40,106 bases of DNA, taken from assembly GCA_024408295.1 (NCBI GenBank), contig JAKSVE010000007.1, forward strand, positions 1 to 40,106, given 5' to 3'. The notes below the pieces were generated by a model that worked only from the letters and a program-made list of their open reading frames with translations, did not search any database and was not told where the DNA came from. This document shows, in pieces, positions 1 to 9,721 of the stretch. Made by a program: the position numbers and the translations under genes. Each line of letters opens with the position of its first letter. The first letter of the stretch is position 1. This stretch comes from Bacilli bacterium (GTDB lineage: Bacteria > Bacillota_I > Bacilli_A > RFN20 > CAG-826).

Positions 1-55
1 AATTTAACTTGCAGTTTTTTCCCAATTCACCGAAATTTAACTTGCAGTTTTTTCC
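1..55. repeat. Two-copy 22-bp direct repeat, 33-bp period, upstream of DUF4143 ATPase
   Basis: An identical 22-bp unit (begins AATTTAACTTGCAG, ends TTTTTTCC) occurs at 1-22 and 34-55, separated by 11 bp. The array may continue off the left edge. It ends 40 bp before the ATPase start at 95. The second ATPase of the same family (15941) is also preceded by short repeats with a 32-bp period that share the CTTG and T6 elements. The period is close to three helical turns, which would place bound proteins on one DNA face. Function is unknown. Confidence 0.85.
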
Positions 56-94
56 TCAATACCCAAAAATATGTATAGTATTAGAGGAATAAGT

Positions 95-1477
95 ATGTTG
101 AGAAGAAAGATTGAAACGGTTTTAATGAACTGGAAAGAAAACAGAAAGCAAGCCCTGTTAGTCACTGGCGCTCGTCAAATTGGAAAATCATACTCAATAG
201 AACGTTTTATAGATAGTAATTTTGAATATTCTATTAAAATTAACTTTTCAGATAGAGCGGATCTTATCGACTCATTTGCAAAGATTAATAAAACTGAGAG
301 TTTAATTTTGTTACTTTCGTTAGTTGGTGGCAATAACTTGATTCCTGGCAAAACTGTTGTTTTCTTTGATGAAATACAATTGGTATATAGTAGAAGAAAA
401 AAGCTAATCGAGCGTGGATTGTTGGAAAATACATCTCTCGATATCATCTCGGCAATGAAGCCTCTTTCCGCCAAAGGCGAATACAAATTTATTTTAAGTG
501 GATCGCTTTTGGGCGTCGAAATTAATGACGTATTGCTGAATCCGACCGGTTATATGGATAGTGTTCAAATGTTCCCGCTAGATTTTGAGGAATTTCTTTG
601 GGCCAAAGGGGTTGGACAAGACGTCATCAGTTATGTGGAATCCTGCTACTTAAAAGAAGAAAAAGTAATGGACGCAGTAAATGACATGCTGCTTGAATAC
701 TTTAGGGAATATGTGCTAGTAGGAGGCATGCCAGAGTCAGTCGAGGAATATATTTCAAAGAAAAACTTATATTCGCTCCAACTATCTCAAGAACAGATCG
801 TTAAGTTTTATCACAAAGACATTACCACGTATATCGACGACGCGGATAAGAAACTGCGCGTTAGAGATATTTATGATGCGATTCCATCTGAACTAAACGG
901 AAAGAACAAGCGCTTTGTCAGCACTCATGTTGTTGAAGGGGGCTACATTAAAAGAAATTCTCTTGAAGATGAATTTTTATGGCTTACTAACGCCGCGGTC
1001 GCGATACCGGTTTACAACGTTACCGAAGCCACAATCCCATTATCGCTTGCAAGCGAAAGGAAAACTTTAAAATTGTTTTTGAGCGATACCGGTCTTTTGA
1101 CGTCCATGTTGGTGTCTTCAGACATCAGGCAGAAATTATTGACCAACGAAAAAGAAATCAATTACGGGGCACCGTACGAAAATGCCGCAGCAACAGAATT
1201 GAATGCCCATGGATTTGCGCAGAAACTATATTATTACAACTCGAAAAAACACGGAGAGGTCGACTTCATCATTGAATACGAAGGGGAGGTTCTTCCGATT
1301 GAAATTAAGTCTGGGAAGCCAGATTTCATGAGCGTGTACAACCACACCGCATTGAATAACATCATATCGAAATACGACATAAGGAAGGCGTACATTTTCG
1401 GAAATTGCAACGTTAAAAGGGAGACGAACGTAATATTGCAATTACCAATCTACATGATTTCCTTCGTCAGAAGATAG
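95..1477 (+). CDS. AAA-type ATPase with DUF4143 C-terminal domain (copy 1)
   Basis: A 460-residue protein of the family of solitary bacterial ATPases with an AAA_14-like P-loop domain and a C-terminal DUF4143 region; the cellular role of the family is unknown. Walker A GARQIGKS lies at about 25-32, and a Walker B-like strand ending FFDE follows near residue 90. The C-terminal motif GEVDF...EIKSGK resembles a PD-(D/E)xK nuclease-fold core, as usual in this family. I chose ATG 95 over the in-frame ATG 71 because AGAGGAA lies 7 bases before it and because the paralogue at 15941 starts with the matching sequence MLKRK. It stands alone, with a minus-strand gene downstream. The paralogue is clearly homologous along its whole length. 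Confidence 0.85.
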   Translation: MLRRKIETVLMNWKENRKQALLVTGARQIGKSYSIERFIDSNFEYSIKINFSDRADLIDSFAKINKTESLILLLSLVGGNNLIPGKTVVFFDEIQLVYSRRKKLIERGLLENTSLDIISAMKPLSAKGEYKFILSGSLLGVEINDVLLNPTGYMDSVQMFPLDFEEFLWAKGVGQDVISYVESCYLKEEKVMDAVNDMLLEYFREYVLVGGMPESVEEYISKKNLYSLQLSQEQIVKFYHKDITTYIDDADKKLRVRDIYDAIPSELNGKNKRFVSTHVVEGGYIKRNSLEDEFLWLTNAAVAIPVYNVTEATIPLSLASERKTLKLFLSDTGLLTSMLVSSDIRQKLLTNEKEINYGAPYENAAATELNAHGFAQKLYYYNSKKHGEVDFIIEYEGEVLPIEIKSGKPDFMSVYNHTALNNIISKYDIRKAYIFGNCNVKRETNVILQLPIYMISFVRR

Positions 1478-1530
1478 CAAATCGGGATAATTGATAATCA
1501 AGGAAAAACGGTTTGTCTTTTTGTCGTCAT

Positions 1531-1555
1531 AAAAAGCAGGAACCATTCCTGATTC
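1531..1555 (-). terminator. Intrinsic terminator of the M16 peptidase gene
   Basis: On the minus strand CAGGAA-TGG-TTCCTG forms a 6-bp hairpin followed by C and a run of five T, just past the stop codon of the peptidase gene. Confidence 0.75.
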
Positions 1556-1571
1556 CCGCTTTAACTGGGTT

Positions 1572-4454
1572 TTAGAGAGATTTTACCTCATCGAAGGCGT
1601 ACTCATCGACCTTAGCCTTCGTTCCTACCGTGTATTCGCTTGATTTGGAGGCGAATTCCTTGAAGAACTTAGAATATGCTTTGACGTCTTCTGCCTTGGC
1701 TCTAATGAGCTCTTTCTTTCTTGCCATCTTCTCTTTCTTGGTTGTGCCGGTGATGTAATTCAAGTCGGCCTGAGTGGATAAGATTCTGATGGAGACTGGT
1801 TTATCGAATCCGCCTAAGGCTCCGATGATGAGCTTTGTGAATTCTGGCTTTGATGGAGCGAATTCATCTAAGTATTCACCGATCTTCTTGAAGTTGGAGT
1901 AGGTGTTAACGACGTTAGGGTCTCTATATGAGCCTAATGTGACCGTTCCGGTCTTGGTGATTGAGATACCCGCGCCATAAGCGCCTCCCTTGACTCTTAT
2001 CTCATCCCATAAGAATCCGTATCTTAGGATGTGCGATACGAGTGGGGCAGCGCCTGTATATTCCATACCGAAGTCGGCAAGGTTACCGGCGATCGCGTTA
2101 TATGAGATAGGTGCAGGGATGATGAGGGCGCGTTTGCTTGTGCCATCTTTTCCAGCAACGAGGTTATTCTCATCGTATTTCTTCTTGAGCTTGATTGCCT
2201 TGAGGGATTCTTTTGCCTTTTCGATTAGGGCGTCGTCTCCTGTTATTGAGAACATCGCTCTATTCTTAGCGAACATCTTGGCGATGATGGCTTTGAATTT
2301 AGCCTTCAACTCGGAGATGTTGAAGTTCTCCATGATTGCATTTAAGGCAACATATCTATTGTGGCCTCCCATGCTTGCGGTGATGGAGGAGACTGCATCG
2401 TGTTCTGATGCTGCTTGATTCATCGCGACTGCCATACCGTTTCCGATGACTGCCATTCTCTGGGAATTGATCATCTGGGCAAGGGTCTGCTTGACTAGTT
2501 TGGTCTCGAACTTTGATGAGTAGACGATTTCGTTGAACATCTCAGGGATCTTGTCGATGTTGTCGATTAGGGATGATGCTGAGAATGTTAGCAAAGCCTT
2601 ATATTCGTCCTTGGTTGTTCCGATGAACTGGACTCCGAATCCGATGTCGCCTAAATATGTCTTTGCATATTTGCCTAAATCGGTCAATGAGTAGTGGGCG
2701 GTTGGAACGTTCTTATAGAGGGATGTGATGAGGTCTAGATAGATTAATTCCTCATTTGATAATCCCTTGATATCGAAGTAGGCGTTGATATAGGCGATTC
2801 CGCTGGTATTGGCCTTGTGCAATAGAGTGGTGACGCCTTTGATCTTGGTCTTCTTTGAATCGAGCCAGTTGACCTCCATTGGGACCTCGCTGAGCTTGAG
2901 GGTTGGGAGACACTTGAGTTCTCTTGGGGTATCAACGTGTGCCTGGTATTCAAGGAGTGCCTTTGTTTCTTTAACATGGGCCTTGATTTCCTCTTTGCTC
3001 CAACTCTCCTTTACCTTCTTCATCAACTCTTCCATCTTCTTGGCTTTTTCCTCTCCAAGGGTCTTGGATGGGGTTAAGACAACCTGGACTTTGTGTTCAG
3101 ATTTGAGGATGACTTTCTCTAAGAGTTTCTCGAAGTAGCCGTTGTTTAGCTCTTCTCTATATTTCTTGTAATACTTTGAGAATTCGAGGTGTGTTGCTAG
3201 GTCTCCATCATAGTTGAAGGAGCCCATCATCGACATCGCGATTGCAATTCCTTTAGGGAATCCGCCCATATCGCATTCTCTATCCTTGAACTCGAAGTTG
3301 TTGATTGAGGCAAGGAGAAGGCTCTTATCGATACCTTCTTCGACAATCTTTTTGACTTCGCTCTCAAAAGCGGTTCTGAATTCTTCTTTCTTGTTTGGGT
3401 TGGTCTTTTCGAGAACAACATGGTAGGCAGAGATGATGTTGTCGTCGTCGATTCTTGTGCCGAAGTCCTGACCTATTTTCTTATCGAGCATCGCCTTCTT
3501 AAGTGGTGAGCCATTATCGCTAGTTAAAGCGTCATCTAAGATTCTCCAGGCAAGGAATGTCTCCATGTCGTTATATTCGCAGATTGAATAGGCAAGAGAC
3601 ATGTATGTATTGTCTTTGATTTCTTCGTCTGGTCCAATCTCATATTCTCCTGAGCAATCGAGGTTGATGATTGGATTCTGTGGATAGATCGTGAGTTTCT
3701 CGCCCTTATCGTATTTGGAGAAGTATTCTTCATCGATATGCTTGAGTTTCTCTTCGATATCCATCTTGCCGTACAGGAGAGTCATTGCGTTCTGTGGGTT
3801 GTAATGTCTCTTGTAGAAGTCCTTGTATGCTTCGTAGGTAAGGTTAGGGATATCATCTGGCTCACCGCCTGAATTGAAGCGGTAGAAGGTGTCAGGATAA
3901 AGTGCTTGCAATGTCTTCTGGGTCAAGACTTCTGAAACAGATGACATAGCGCCTTTCATCTCGTTATAGACAACGCCTTTATATGATGGGAGAGAATCCT
4001 CATCCATCATCTCGTAATGCCAACCTTCCTGAAGGAACGCTTTTGGATCTTCCATTGAGTTTGGGTTGAAGACTGCATCTAGATATACGTCCATGATGTT
4101 GTCAAAGTCTTTTGGTGTCTGGGATGCACATGGGTACATCGTCCAGTCATAGGCAGTGAATGCATTCAAGAATGTCGCTAAGGAATTCTTGAGCAAGTTT
4201 ACGAATGGTTCTTTGAGTGGGTATTTCTTTGATCCGCATAACAAGCTGTGCTCGATTATGTGGCAAACGCCTGTTGAATCCTCAGGCATTGTTCTGAATC
4301 CGATTGCCATGACGCAGTTGGTATCGTCGCATTCGATATACGCAAGCTTACCGCCTGACTTATCGTGTTCGAATTCATGTAAGGTTCCGCCTAAATCTTC
4401 AATCTTTCTTGATGATTTGAGGGTAAAACCGTTTATTTTATCTCCAATATTCAT
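1572..4454 (-). CDS. M16C-family zinc metallopeptidase (presequence protease/PreP-like)
   Basis: A 960-residue peptidase of the insulinase superfamily, subfamily M16C, which folds as a clamshell of two halves and degrades short unfolded peptides. The inverted zinc motif is H65-I-I-E68-H69, and the third ligand is most likely E165 in VVYNEMKG. The spacing of 97 residues between the two Glu residues matches PreP-type enzymes. The middle contains the charged linker region typical of M16C_assoc. No signal peptide is visible, so a cytoplasmic peptide-scavenging role is inferred. AAAGGAGA sits at proper distance before ATG 4454. The gene is a single transcription unit with its own terminator, and it diverges from the HTH-nucleotidyltransferase gene across a 188-bp region dense in operator-like motifs. 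Confidence 0.93.
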   Translation of the reverse strand: MNIGDKINGFTLKSSRKIEDLGGTLHEFEHDKSGGKLAYIECDDTNCVMAIGFRTMPEDSTGVCHIIEHSLLCGSKKYPLKEPFVNLLKNSLATFLNAFTAYDWTMYPCASQTPKDFDNIMDVYLDAVFNPNSMEDPKAFLQEGWHYEMMDEDSLPSYKGVVYNEMKGAMSSVSEVLTQKTLQALYPDTFYRFNSGGEPDDIPNLTYEAYKDFYKRHYNPQNAMTLLYGKMDIEEKLKHIDEEYFSKYDKGEKLTIYPQNPIINLDCSGEYEIGPDEEIKDNTYMSLAYSICEYNDMETFLAWRILDDALTSDNGSPLKKAMLDKKIGQDFGTRIDDDNIISAYHVVLEKTNPNKKEEFRTAFESEVKKIVEEGIDKSLLLASINNFEFKDRECDMGGFPKGIAIAMSMMGSFNYDGDLATHLEFSKYYKKYREELNNGYFEKLLEKVILKSEHKVQVVLTPSKTLGEEKAKKMEELMKKVKESWSKEEIKAHVKETKALLEYQAHVDTPRELKCLPTLKLSEVPMEVNWLDSKKTKIKGVTTLLHKANTSGIAYINAYFDIKGLSNEELIYLDLITSLYKNVPTAHYSLTDLGKYAKTYLGDIGFGVQFIGTTKDEYKALLTFSASSLIDNIDKIPEMFNEIVYSSKFETKLVKQTLAQMINSQRMAVIGNGMAVAMNQAASEHDAVSSITASMGGHNRYVALNAIMENFNISELKAKFKAIIAKMFAKNRAMFSITGDDALIEKAKESLKAIKLKKKYDENNLVAGKDGTSKRALIIPAPISYNAIAGNLADFGMEYTGAAPLVSHILRYGFLWDEIRVKGGAYGAGISITKTGTVTLGSYRDPNVVNTYSNFKKIGEYLDEFAPSKPEFTKLIIGALGGFDKPVSIRILSTQADLNYITGTTKKEKMARKKELIRAKAEDVKAYSKFFKEFASKSSEYTVGTKAKVDEYAFDEVKSL

Positions 4455-4526
4455 ATTGAATCTCCTTTTGAGTGCCTCATTAACATATTACAAAGGGCAT
4501 GGAATATCACTAATTATTTATATATA

Positions 4527-4624
4527 AATGCGCATCTATGCGAATATTCAATGTATCAAAAATGTGCACTAAGAAGAAATTAATGCGCAGAAAATGTGCA
4601 CAGCCAGTTGCACTCGTGCACATT
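4527..4624. promoter_or_regulatory. Cluster of AATGYGCAN motifs, probable operators
   Basis: Four same-orientation copies of AATGYGCA(C/G/T) begin at 4527, 4561, 4582 and 4593, and an inverted copy (GTGCACATT) lies at 4616-4624. The start-to-start distances of 34, 21 and 11 bp are near whole helical turns. The first copy is part of a CGCAT-CT-ATGCG inverted repeat (4531-4542). The inverted copy lies inside the promoter spacer of the following HTH gene. This fits autoregulation by the HTH protein, possibly also acting on the divergent peptidase gene. Confidence 0.6.
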
Positions 4625-4636
4625 ACACTTCATAAT
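4608..4636 (+). promoter_or_regulatory. Sigma-A promoter predicting a leaderless mRNA
   Basis: TTGCAC (4608-4613), a 17-bp spacer, then CATAAT (4631-4636). The expected transcription start is at or within a base or two of ATG 4643. No Shine-Dalgarno sequence precedes that ATG, which agrees with leaderless translation. Confidence 0.6.
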
Positions 4637-4642
4637 TCGTTC

Positions 4643-5116
4643 ATGGATTTAAAAGAGCTCAGAATAATCAAACGGTTAACCCAGCAAGAGGCTGCCTCGC
4701 TAGTCGGAATGTCTAGAAGGGGATACCAGCAATTGGAATATAGAAACAACGAACAATCCCGTTCTTATCGATATGCCCATAAAATCATAGAGAACTATAA
4801 CTTGATCGATGAAGAACACGGGACCATCTCGTTGCGTGATATTGAAACGGTGTGCAAAGATGTCTTCGATGGCACGACGATTGAATACGCTTATTTGTTT
4901 GGTTCGTATTCAAGAGGTGAGGCTACCGAAACTAGCGACGTTGATCTTATCTTTTACTCTCAGGATGTTAAGGGCATTGAATATTTTGGTATTGTTGAAA
5001 AACTCAGACAAAAACTCCACAAGAAGGTCGATTTGCTGAGGATACAAACTTTATTCGATAACCGTGAATTGCTTCTCGATATCATGCGTGACGGAATAAA
5101 AATCTATGCAAAATAG
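4643..5116 (+). CDS. HTH-domain nucleotidyltransferase (MNT-like), putative toxin-antitoxin-type regulator
   Basis: A 157-residue protein that fuses an N-terminal Xre-like helix-turn-helix (TQQEAASLVGMSRRGYQQLE, about 14-33) to a minimal nucleotidyltransferase domain. The NTase signature GSYSRG starts at G87, and the metal-binding D99-V-D101 follows. Such domains transfer nucleotides to a partner; MNT proteins are antitoxins of HEPN toxins. No HEPN gene is adjacent here, so the module is solitary or the partner lies elsewhere. An open frame extends upstream to 4538, but that part overlaps the operator repeats and has no ribosome site. The promoter at 4608-4636 points to ATG 4643 as both transcription and translation start. 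Confidence 0.8.
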   Translation: MDLKELRIIKRLTQQEAASLVGMSRRGYQQLEYRNNEQSRSYRYAHKIIENYNLIDEEHGTISLRDIETVCKDVFDGTTIEYAYLFGSYSRGEATETSDVDLIFYSQDVKGIEYFGIVEKLRQKLHKKVDLLRIQTLFDNRELLLDIMRDGIKIYAK

Positions 5117-5187
5117 ACGGAAACGCATCGTTGATAAAATCTAAAATTTACAAAATGTTAAATATTGATTGAATAACATGGGGGAAG

Positions 5188-8100
5188 ATGCATAATCGTC
5201 TCATGAGAACAATATCGCATACGCTCACAAGCCAAACTGGCCAGCCGATACCAAGCGGCATTTACACCGTCGCTTTTGGCGGGTCCATGACAATTAAAAT
5301 CGCAAATTTGGACGTCTCATTCGGGGCGTTTGTCACTAAAGCTAGTTTCCTGATTAAGGCCTCCTCGCTTTCGTCTTCTGACATCACTATGAGGAGCGGT
5401 GGTGAGTTAGTGTCTCGAGCTCAAGCGGTTACGATTGGCGGCGCTAACTGGCTATCGTTCAATGTGATCAGGTGCCTCAGGTGGCACAGGAATGGTGAAT
5501 TCATCGTGACCATAGAAGTCGGCTCATCCCCTATGACCGTTGACCTTAGCGCTGAATCCAATCATGTGCTTGAGGGCGAATGGACGGAGCGTGAGGCGCT
5601 CGATTTCAGGACGCCGGTAGATACGTTCGGTGATGCAAGATATATGACGTGTAGCGTTTTCCGATGCACGGGCGTCCCGTCGTTCTCGAGGGAACTGTTC
5701 AAAGGCCTTGTCGGATTCCCATTTAAACTAACATATGACCCATCTGCCGGCCAATCGCCATTTTCGGTGTTCCCGGCCGGGTGGTCGCTGAGCATACTGA
5801 ATTATATGATTTTTTCGGATGATGGGCTGACCATGACGCTTCATGGCGAGCGCGAACGTCTCTTCAAGATAATCGACCCGAATTCGAATCTTTACATTGA
5901 TGCCACGGGAGCTAGATTCGTCGTAGGCATGAACAGCAACGGCACCGCCAGTTTATATGATGCAACAATGACTTCAAGAGCCTTATTCGATTATGACCAT
6001 AAGGCAAGTGCCATTTACTTAGACGGAGGGCAGACCGTCCAGATATCAGAGGGGAGCGATGGCCTCGTTGTCTTTGACAATTCCGGAAATTCTATAGCAA
6101 TTGCATGCGCTGACGAAGGCGTGTCCATATCTTTGAATGATGATCTGCAGTATCTCTTGGAGACAGATTCGTCTGGGCGAGTTGTCCGGGTAATTGAATG
6201 CGCCACCCAGAATGTTGAATCGATATATTACAGCGCTTTGATGCCGACGCGCATCGTTTACCCAAACGGCTCCTTCATGCAAATATCGTATGCTGGAAGG
6301 GCCGTTTCCTGGATCCTTGCCATGGGCCGCGACGGCGAGACAACCACGGCCCACAACACCTACGCCTTCACCGATTCGATAACCACGATCGAGGACATGC
6401 ATCAAAAGCAGATGTCCACCCTCTTCTGCGAGGACGGCGAAGTCCGCCAGTCGTACGAGAACGTCGCCGGTCTCCCTTCCCTAGCTTACGAGGAGAGGGG
6501 AAGCGGCGGAGACCTGTCCGTCTCCCTTTCTGGCGTGGCCGCGGAGATGGAGCTTACCGAGAGCCAATACGGAGGACAGCGCGCCTGGACGTGGTTCTCG
6601 GGCCTTTCCGATTCCGAATCCCTCGACGGGTATTCCGGAATCAGGGTAGCATGCCGGTCCGACGGAGCGGGAGCATTCGACGAACTTACAGGAAATGCGC
6701 TGTCCTTTATTGCTGCCGGAGTCATAGACGAGGAATGGAGCGAGACCGGATTCATCAGGCATTCCGACGGCCAAACGATTTCCACCATTATAATGTTTCC
6801 GAAAAGGACCGCTTATGCCTATTTGATGATTATCTCCGAAGGGATGTCCGGCAATTTTTCCGTGAAGGCCGAGCTCATTCATGACAGCGTTTTCGAGAGG
6901 AGAGGCATATGTGCGTGCACCGATGACGGCGACCTTCATTTTCCTTCCGGCTCCTATGCAGCTTCTTCGGCGTCATTCGTCTCGTTCTCGGACGGTTCTT
7001 TGCTGTCGCTCGACGTGTGGCCGGGTGACCTGGCGGCCAATGCCTTCTTAAAGCTAAAGTCATCCAGAGTATTCATGCATTCGGATGGGAAATCCGCCGT
7101 TCTTGGCTATGCGACGTTCTACAGGTTCTCAGATCGACAACTTTTCCCAATCAGCCCAGAATTGCCATTATATGGGGTTTATTCGTCCAGGAACGCCTCC
7201 ACGAGCGCGTCCCTCTTCAGTTTTCCTGACAACGCAACGAAGATCACGGTATCGTCGGAAAAAGACGGTGTTGATGAGCCTATAGAAAAAAGGACTTACC
7301 TCAGAACCGCTTTGCTCGAAAGTGTAGAGGATGGCGGTGTCGGTGAAACGTATTCGTACGATTACCGGAAAAGGGTGAGCGACATCCATTCATGCGACGG
7401 GACGGACCTACTTGGCACGGTTTCTTACGATTCCCGTGGCAGGGTGTCAGCTCAATCCGGTTTGGATGCGATGGGAGAAATGTCGTCTTCTTCGTACAGC
7501 TATTTAGGGAACTACAATTTAGTTTCCCGCATCGCGGACAGCACGGGCCGATTTACATCATACGGCTATGACCCGTCGAGGAAATACATCTCATCGGTAT
7601 CTATGAACGGTGGTTATTTTGCGACAATTTCAGAAAATAGTGGCGACGATTCATCCGTGTATGATGACGGCTGCACTGTGGAAATTCAAAGGGATGCGTA
7701 CGGATCGGTTTGCAGTGCCGCCGTGGGCGGTTTATGCCTATTCTCTCGAACCGTTGGCGAATTCGAAACGGAAAGTACGGTGAATGGGTGTTCAATGCTT
7801 GAGGAGATCGATGGGTACGGCAGGCCTGTGAGCGTGTCGATCGGTGGCTCGTCCATCTACGATTATTGGTATCTAGACGGGGCTGGGGAGCGGAATGGAT
7901 GCGGTCCTCTCGGCGGGGTTGCCGACTCGCTCAACGGAGCCATTACGTCATACGGATATCAATCTGACAGGATGTACGAAAGGGTAGTTTCCTCCGGTCG
8001 CTTCACCATATTTTCGGAGATTTTGTTCGACGATCATAACAGGATTGGATCCACAGCGGCACAAATAGGTCCAAGCTACGTTATTTCCAATGAATATTCT

Positions 8101-9717
8101 TACGCATCAACAGGCCGATCGGTCTCTAAACAGTCGATCACGCTTGGCAGCACATTCGACATCGAATTGTCTAAAGATGACTTTGGCAGGGTGTCATACA
8201 CATCCATCGCTCACGCAACCCACCAATACGTTTCCTACCAATATTCGTATTCCGGGCGTCTGTCGAGGCTGCCATCATCCGTATCGGCCGGTTCCTGTGG
8301 CTATCAGCGAATCTCATACGATGACAGGTGTATGGTCTCTGGCCTATCGGGCACCGGGCTGTTTGACGATTCAATGACATATGAGTATGACGACCTTGGC
8401 AGACTTGTCTCAGCTGAGTCGTACAAAAGAAGAAAGAGATGGGAGTATTCTTATGATTCTCGCGGCAATATTGTCTCGGAGACGATATTTGAAAACCCGA
8501 TTGGGCAGCCGCCTTCTATGAGTTTCAGGGACATGCATTACGACCAAAACGGCATTAGGATTTTGAGGACAAACACGGAAACCATATCATACCAAGGTCT
8601 TTGGCCGGTGTTCTATAGAGGCTGGTCGATGACTTGGGAGAGGGGGGTCTTGCTTTCGTCGATGGCCAGAAGTTCGGCACATGTCTCGTTCAGATACGAC
8701 CACAATGGTAGGAGGATGAGCAAAACAACCAATGGGGTCGAGACGGATTTCTACTGGTCGAACGGCGAGCTCGTCATGCAGACGAAATGGACAGAAAGGG
8801 TGATGTACGTTTACGGCGCCTCAGGCAGGGTAGAGGCCTTGATACACGATGACCAGAAGTATTTCCTGATTTATGATGCACTCGGCAGCGTAGTCGCTAT
8901 CCAAAACGCGGTGACCGGCTTCATCACGGCCAGGTACTCGTACAGTCCGTTCGGCGTGCCTACCATGACTGCGACCAACCCTGACTATCAGGACAACCCT
9001 TCGTTCATCGGCAATGTCAACCCATGGAGATTCAAGGGTTATTATTACGATGTCGAGACAGGCCTCTACTGGCTATCCTCGCGTTACTATGACCCAGAGA
9101 TAGGAAGATTCATAAGCCCTGATAGTGCGGATTATCTTGATCCAACAAGCATAAATGGATTAAACCTTTATGCATATTGCAATAATAATTTGATTCACGA
9201 AGCGGAAATGCCGATTTCTGCAGGTGATAAATTGTTAAATGGTTTTGGTTCAAATAGGACATCTTTTTCACTTGAAGCCACGGTTTTGAATTTGTTTGCG
9301 TTCAGGAGCGACCAGTGGGATTTGCATTGGACAAATAAAATGTTTGACACCGACTGGCCTAGATTCCTTGTCTTATCTCAAGAAGGTTTTGAAATCGTTA
9401 ACTGGAGTTTGTCGGTTTATAAAGGCAGTCTCTATTTTTGGAAAGACGAAAAATGTGTTCCGTATGTTTCAGCGGGCAATATTGGACTATATTTGGGCTT
9501 GAATTATAAAAAAGGAATCGGTGTTGATGTGGGAGCAAGCGTGCTAAGAATCGGTTACGATGGCAAAGTGCTTGATGCCAGCATTGAAGGCTTCACCATA
9601 GGAATAACTTACATGTACCGAGACGGAAAAATTACGTTCGGATATGGTGTAGGTTGGTATGGATGGTCAATCTCGATAGATTTTGTTGAATTGTTTAAGT
9701 TGTTATTTGGGGGATAA
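5188..9717 (+). CDS. RHS/YD-repeat protein with variable C-terminal tip (putative polymorphic toxin)
   Basis: A 1509-residue protein. About residues 700-1230 carry YD-type repeats (YSYDYRKRV, YEYDDLGRLVSAE, YSYDSRGNIVSE, FRYDHNGRR), which in this family form a hollow shell around a C-terminal toxin. The RHS-associated core lies near 1285-1330 (YYYDVETGLYWLSSRYYDPE..GRF). The usual cleavage motif (about PxxxxDPxG) is replaced by LIHEAEMP after YAYCNNN. From about residue 1335 a Gly- and aromatic-rich region of some 175 residues follows that I do not recognise. The body is visibly GC-richer than the surrounding genes while the tip turns AT-rich, which suggests cassette exchange and transfer. 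No signal peptide is seen. GGGGGAAG lies only just before ATG 5188, so the start is uncertain; ATG 5203 is an alternative. Confidence 0.85.
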   Translation: MHNRLMRTISHTLTSQTGQPIPSGIYTVAFGGSMTIKIANLDVSFGAFVTKASFLIKASSLSSSDITMRSGGELVSRAQAVTIGGANWLSFNVIRCLRWHRNGEFIVTIEVGSSPMTVDLSAESNHVLEGEWTEREALDFRTPVDTFGDARYMTCSVFRCTGVPSFSRELFKGLVGFPFKLTYDPSAGQSPFSVFPAGWSLSILNYMIFSDDGLTMTLHGERERLFKIIDPNSNLYIDATGARFVVGMNSNGTASLYDATMTSRALFDYDHKASAIYLDGGQTVQISEGSDGLVVFDNSGNSIAIACADEGVSISLNDDLQYLLETDSSGRVVRVIECATQNVESIYYSALMPTRIVYPNGSFMQISYAGRAVSWILAMGRDGETTTAHNTYAFTDSITTIEDMHQKQMSTLFCEDGEVRQSYENVAGLPSLAYEERGSGGDLSVSLSGVAAEMELTESQYGGQRAWTWFSGLSDSESLDGYSGIRVACRSDGAGAFDELTGNALSFIAAGVIDEEWSETGFIRHSDGQTISTIIMFPKRTAYAYLMIISEGMSGNFSVKAELIHDSVFERRGICACTDDGDLHFPSGSYAASSASFVSFSDGSLLSLDVWPGDLAANAFLKLKSSRVFMHSDGKSAVLGYATFYRFSDRQLFPISPELPLYGVYSSRNASTSASLFSFPDNATKITVSSEKDGVDEPIEKRTYLRTALLESVEDGGVGETYSYDYRKRVSDIHSCDGTDLLGTVSYDSRGRVSAQSGLDAMGEMSSSSYSYLGNYNLVSRIADSTGRFTSYGYDPSRKYISSVSMNGGYFATISENSGDDSSVYDDGCTVEIQRDAYGSVCSAAVGGLCLFSRTVGEFETESTVNGCSMLEEIDGYGRPVSVSIGGSSIYDYWYLDGAGERNGCGPLGGVADSLNGAITSYGYQSDRMYERVVSSGRFTIFSEILFDDHNRIGSTAAQIGPSYVISNEYSYASTGRSVSKQSITLGSTFDIELSKDDFGRVSYTSIAHATHQYVSYQYSYSGRLSRLPSSVSAGSCGYQRISYDDRCMVSGLSGTGLFDDSMTYEYDDLGRLVSAESYKRRKRWEYSYDSRGNIVSETIFENPIGQPPSMSFRDMHYDQNGIRILRTNTETISYQGLWPVFYRGWSMTWERGVLLSSMARSSAHVSFRYDHNGRRMSKTTNGVETDFYWSNGELVMQTKWTERVMYVYGASGRVEALIHDDQKYFLIYDALGSVVAIQNAVTGFITARYSYSPFGVPTMTATNPDYQDNPSFIGNVNPWRFKGYYYDVETGLYWLSSRYYDPEIGRFISPDSADYLDPTSINGLNLYAYCNNNLIHEAEMPISAGDKLLNGFGSNRTSFSLEATVLNLFAFRSDQWDLHWTNKMFDTDWPRFLVLSQEGFEIVNWSLSVYKGSLYFWKDEKCVPYVSAGNIGLYLGLNYKKGIGVDVGASVLRIGYDGKVLDASIEGFTIGITYMYRDGKITFGYGVGWYGWSISIDFVELFKLLFGG

Positions 9718-9721
9718 TAGT

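Noticed and set aside
4538-4642. N-terminal extension of the HTH-nucleotidyltransferase
   Set aside because: It overlaps repeated operator motifs and the promoter, has no ribosome site and no domain similarity.
6046-7063. Several minus-strand frames inside the RHS gene
   Set aside because: Shadows of the GC-rich coding strand; no motifs or ribosome sites.
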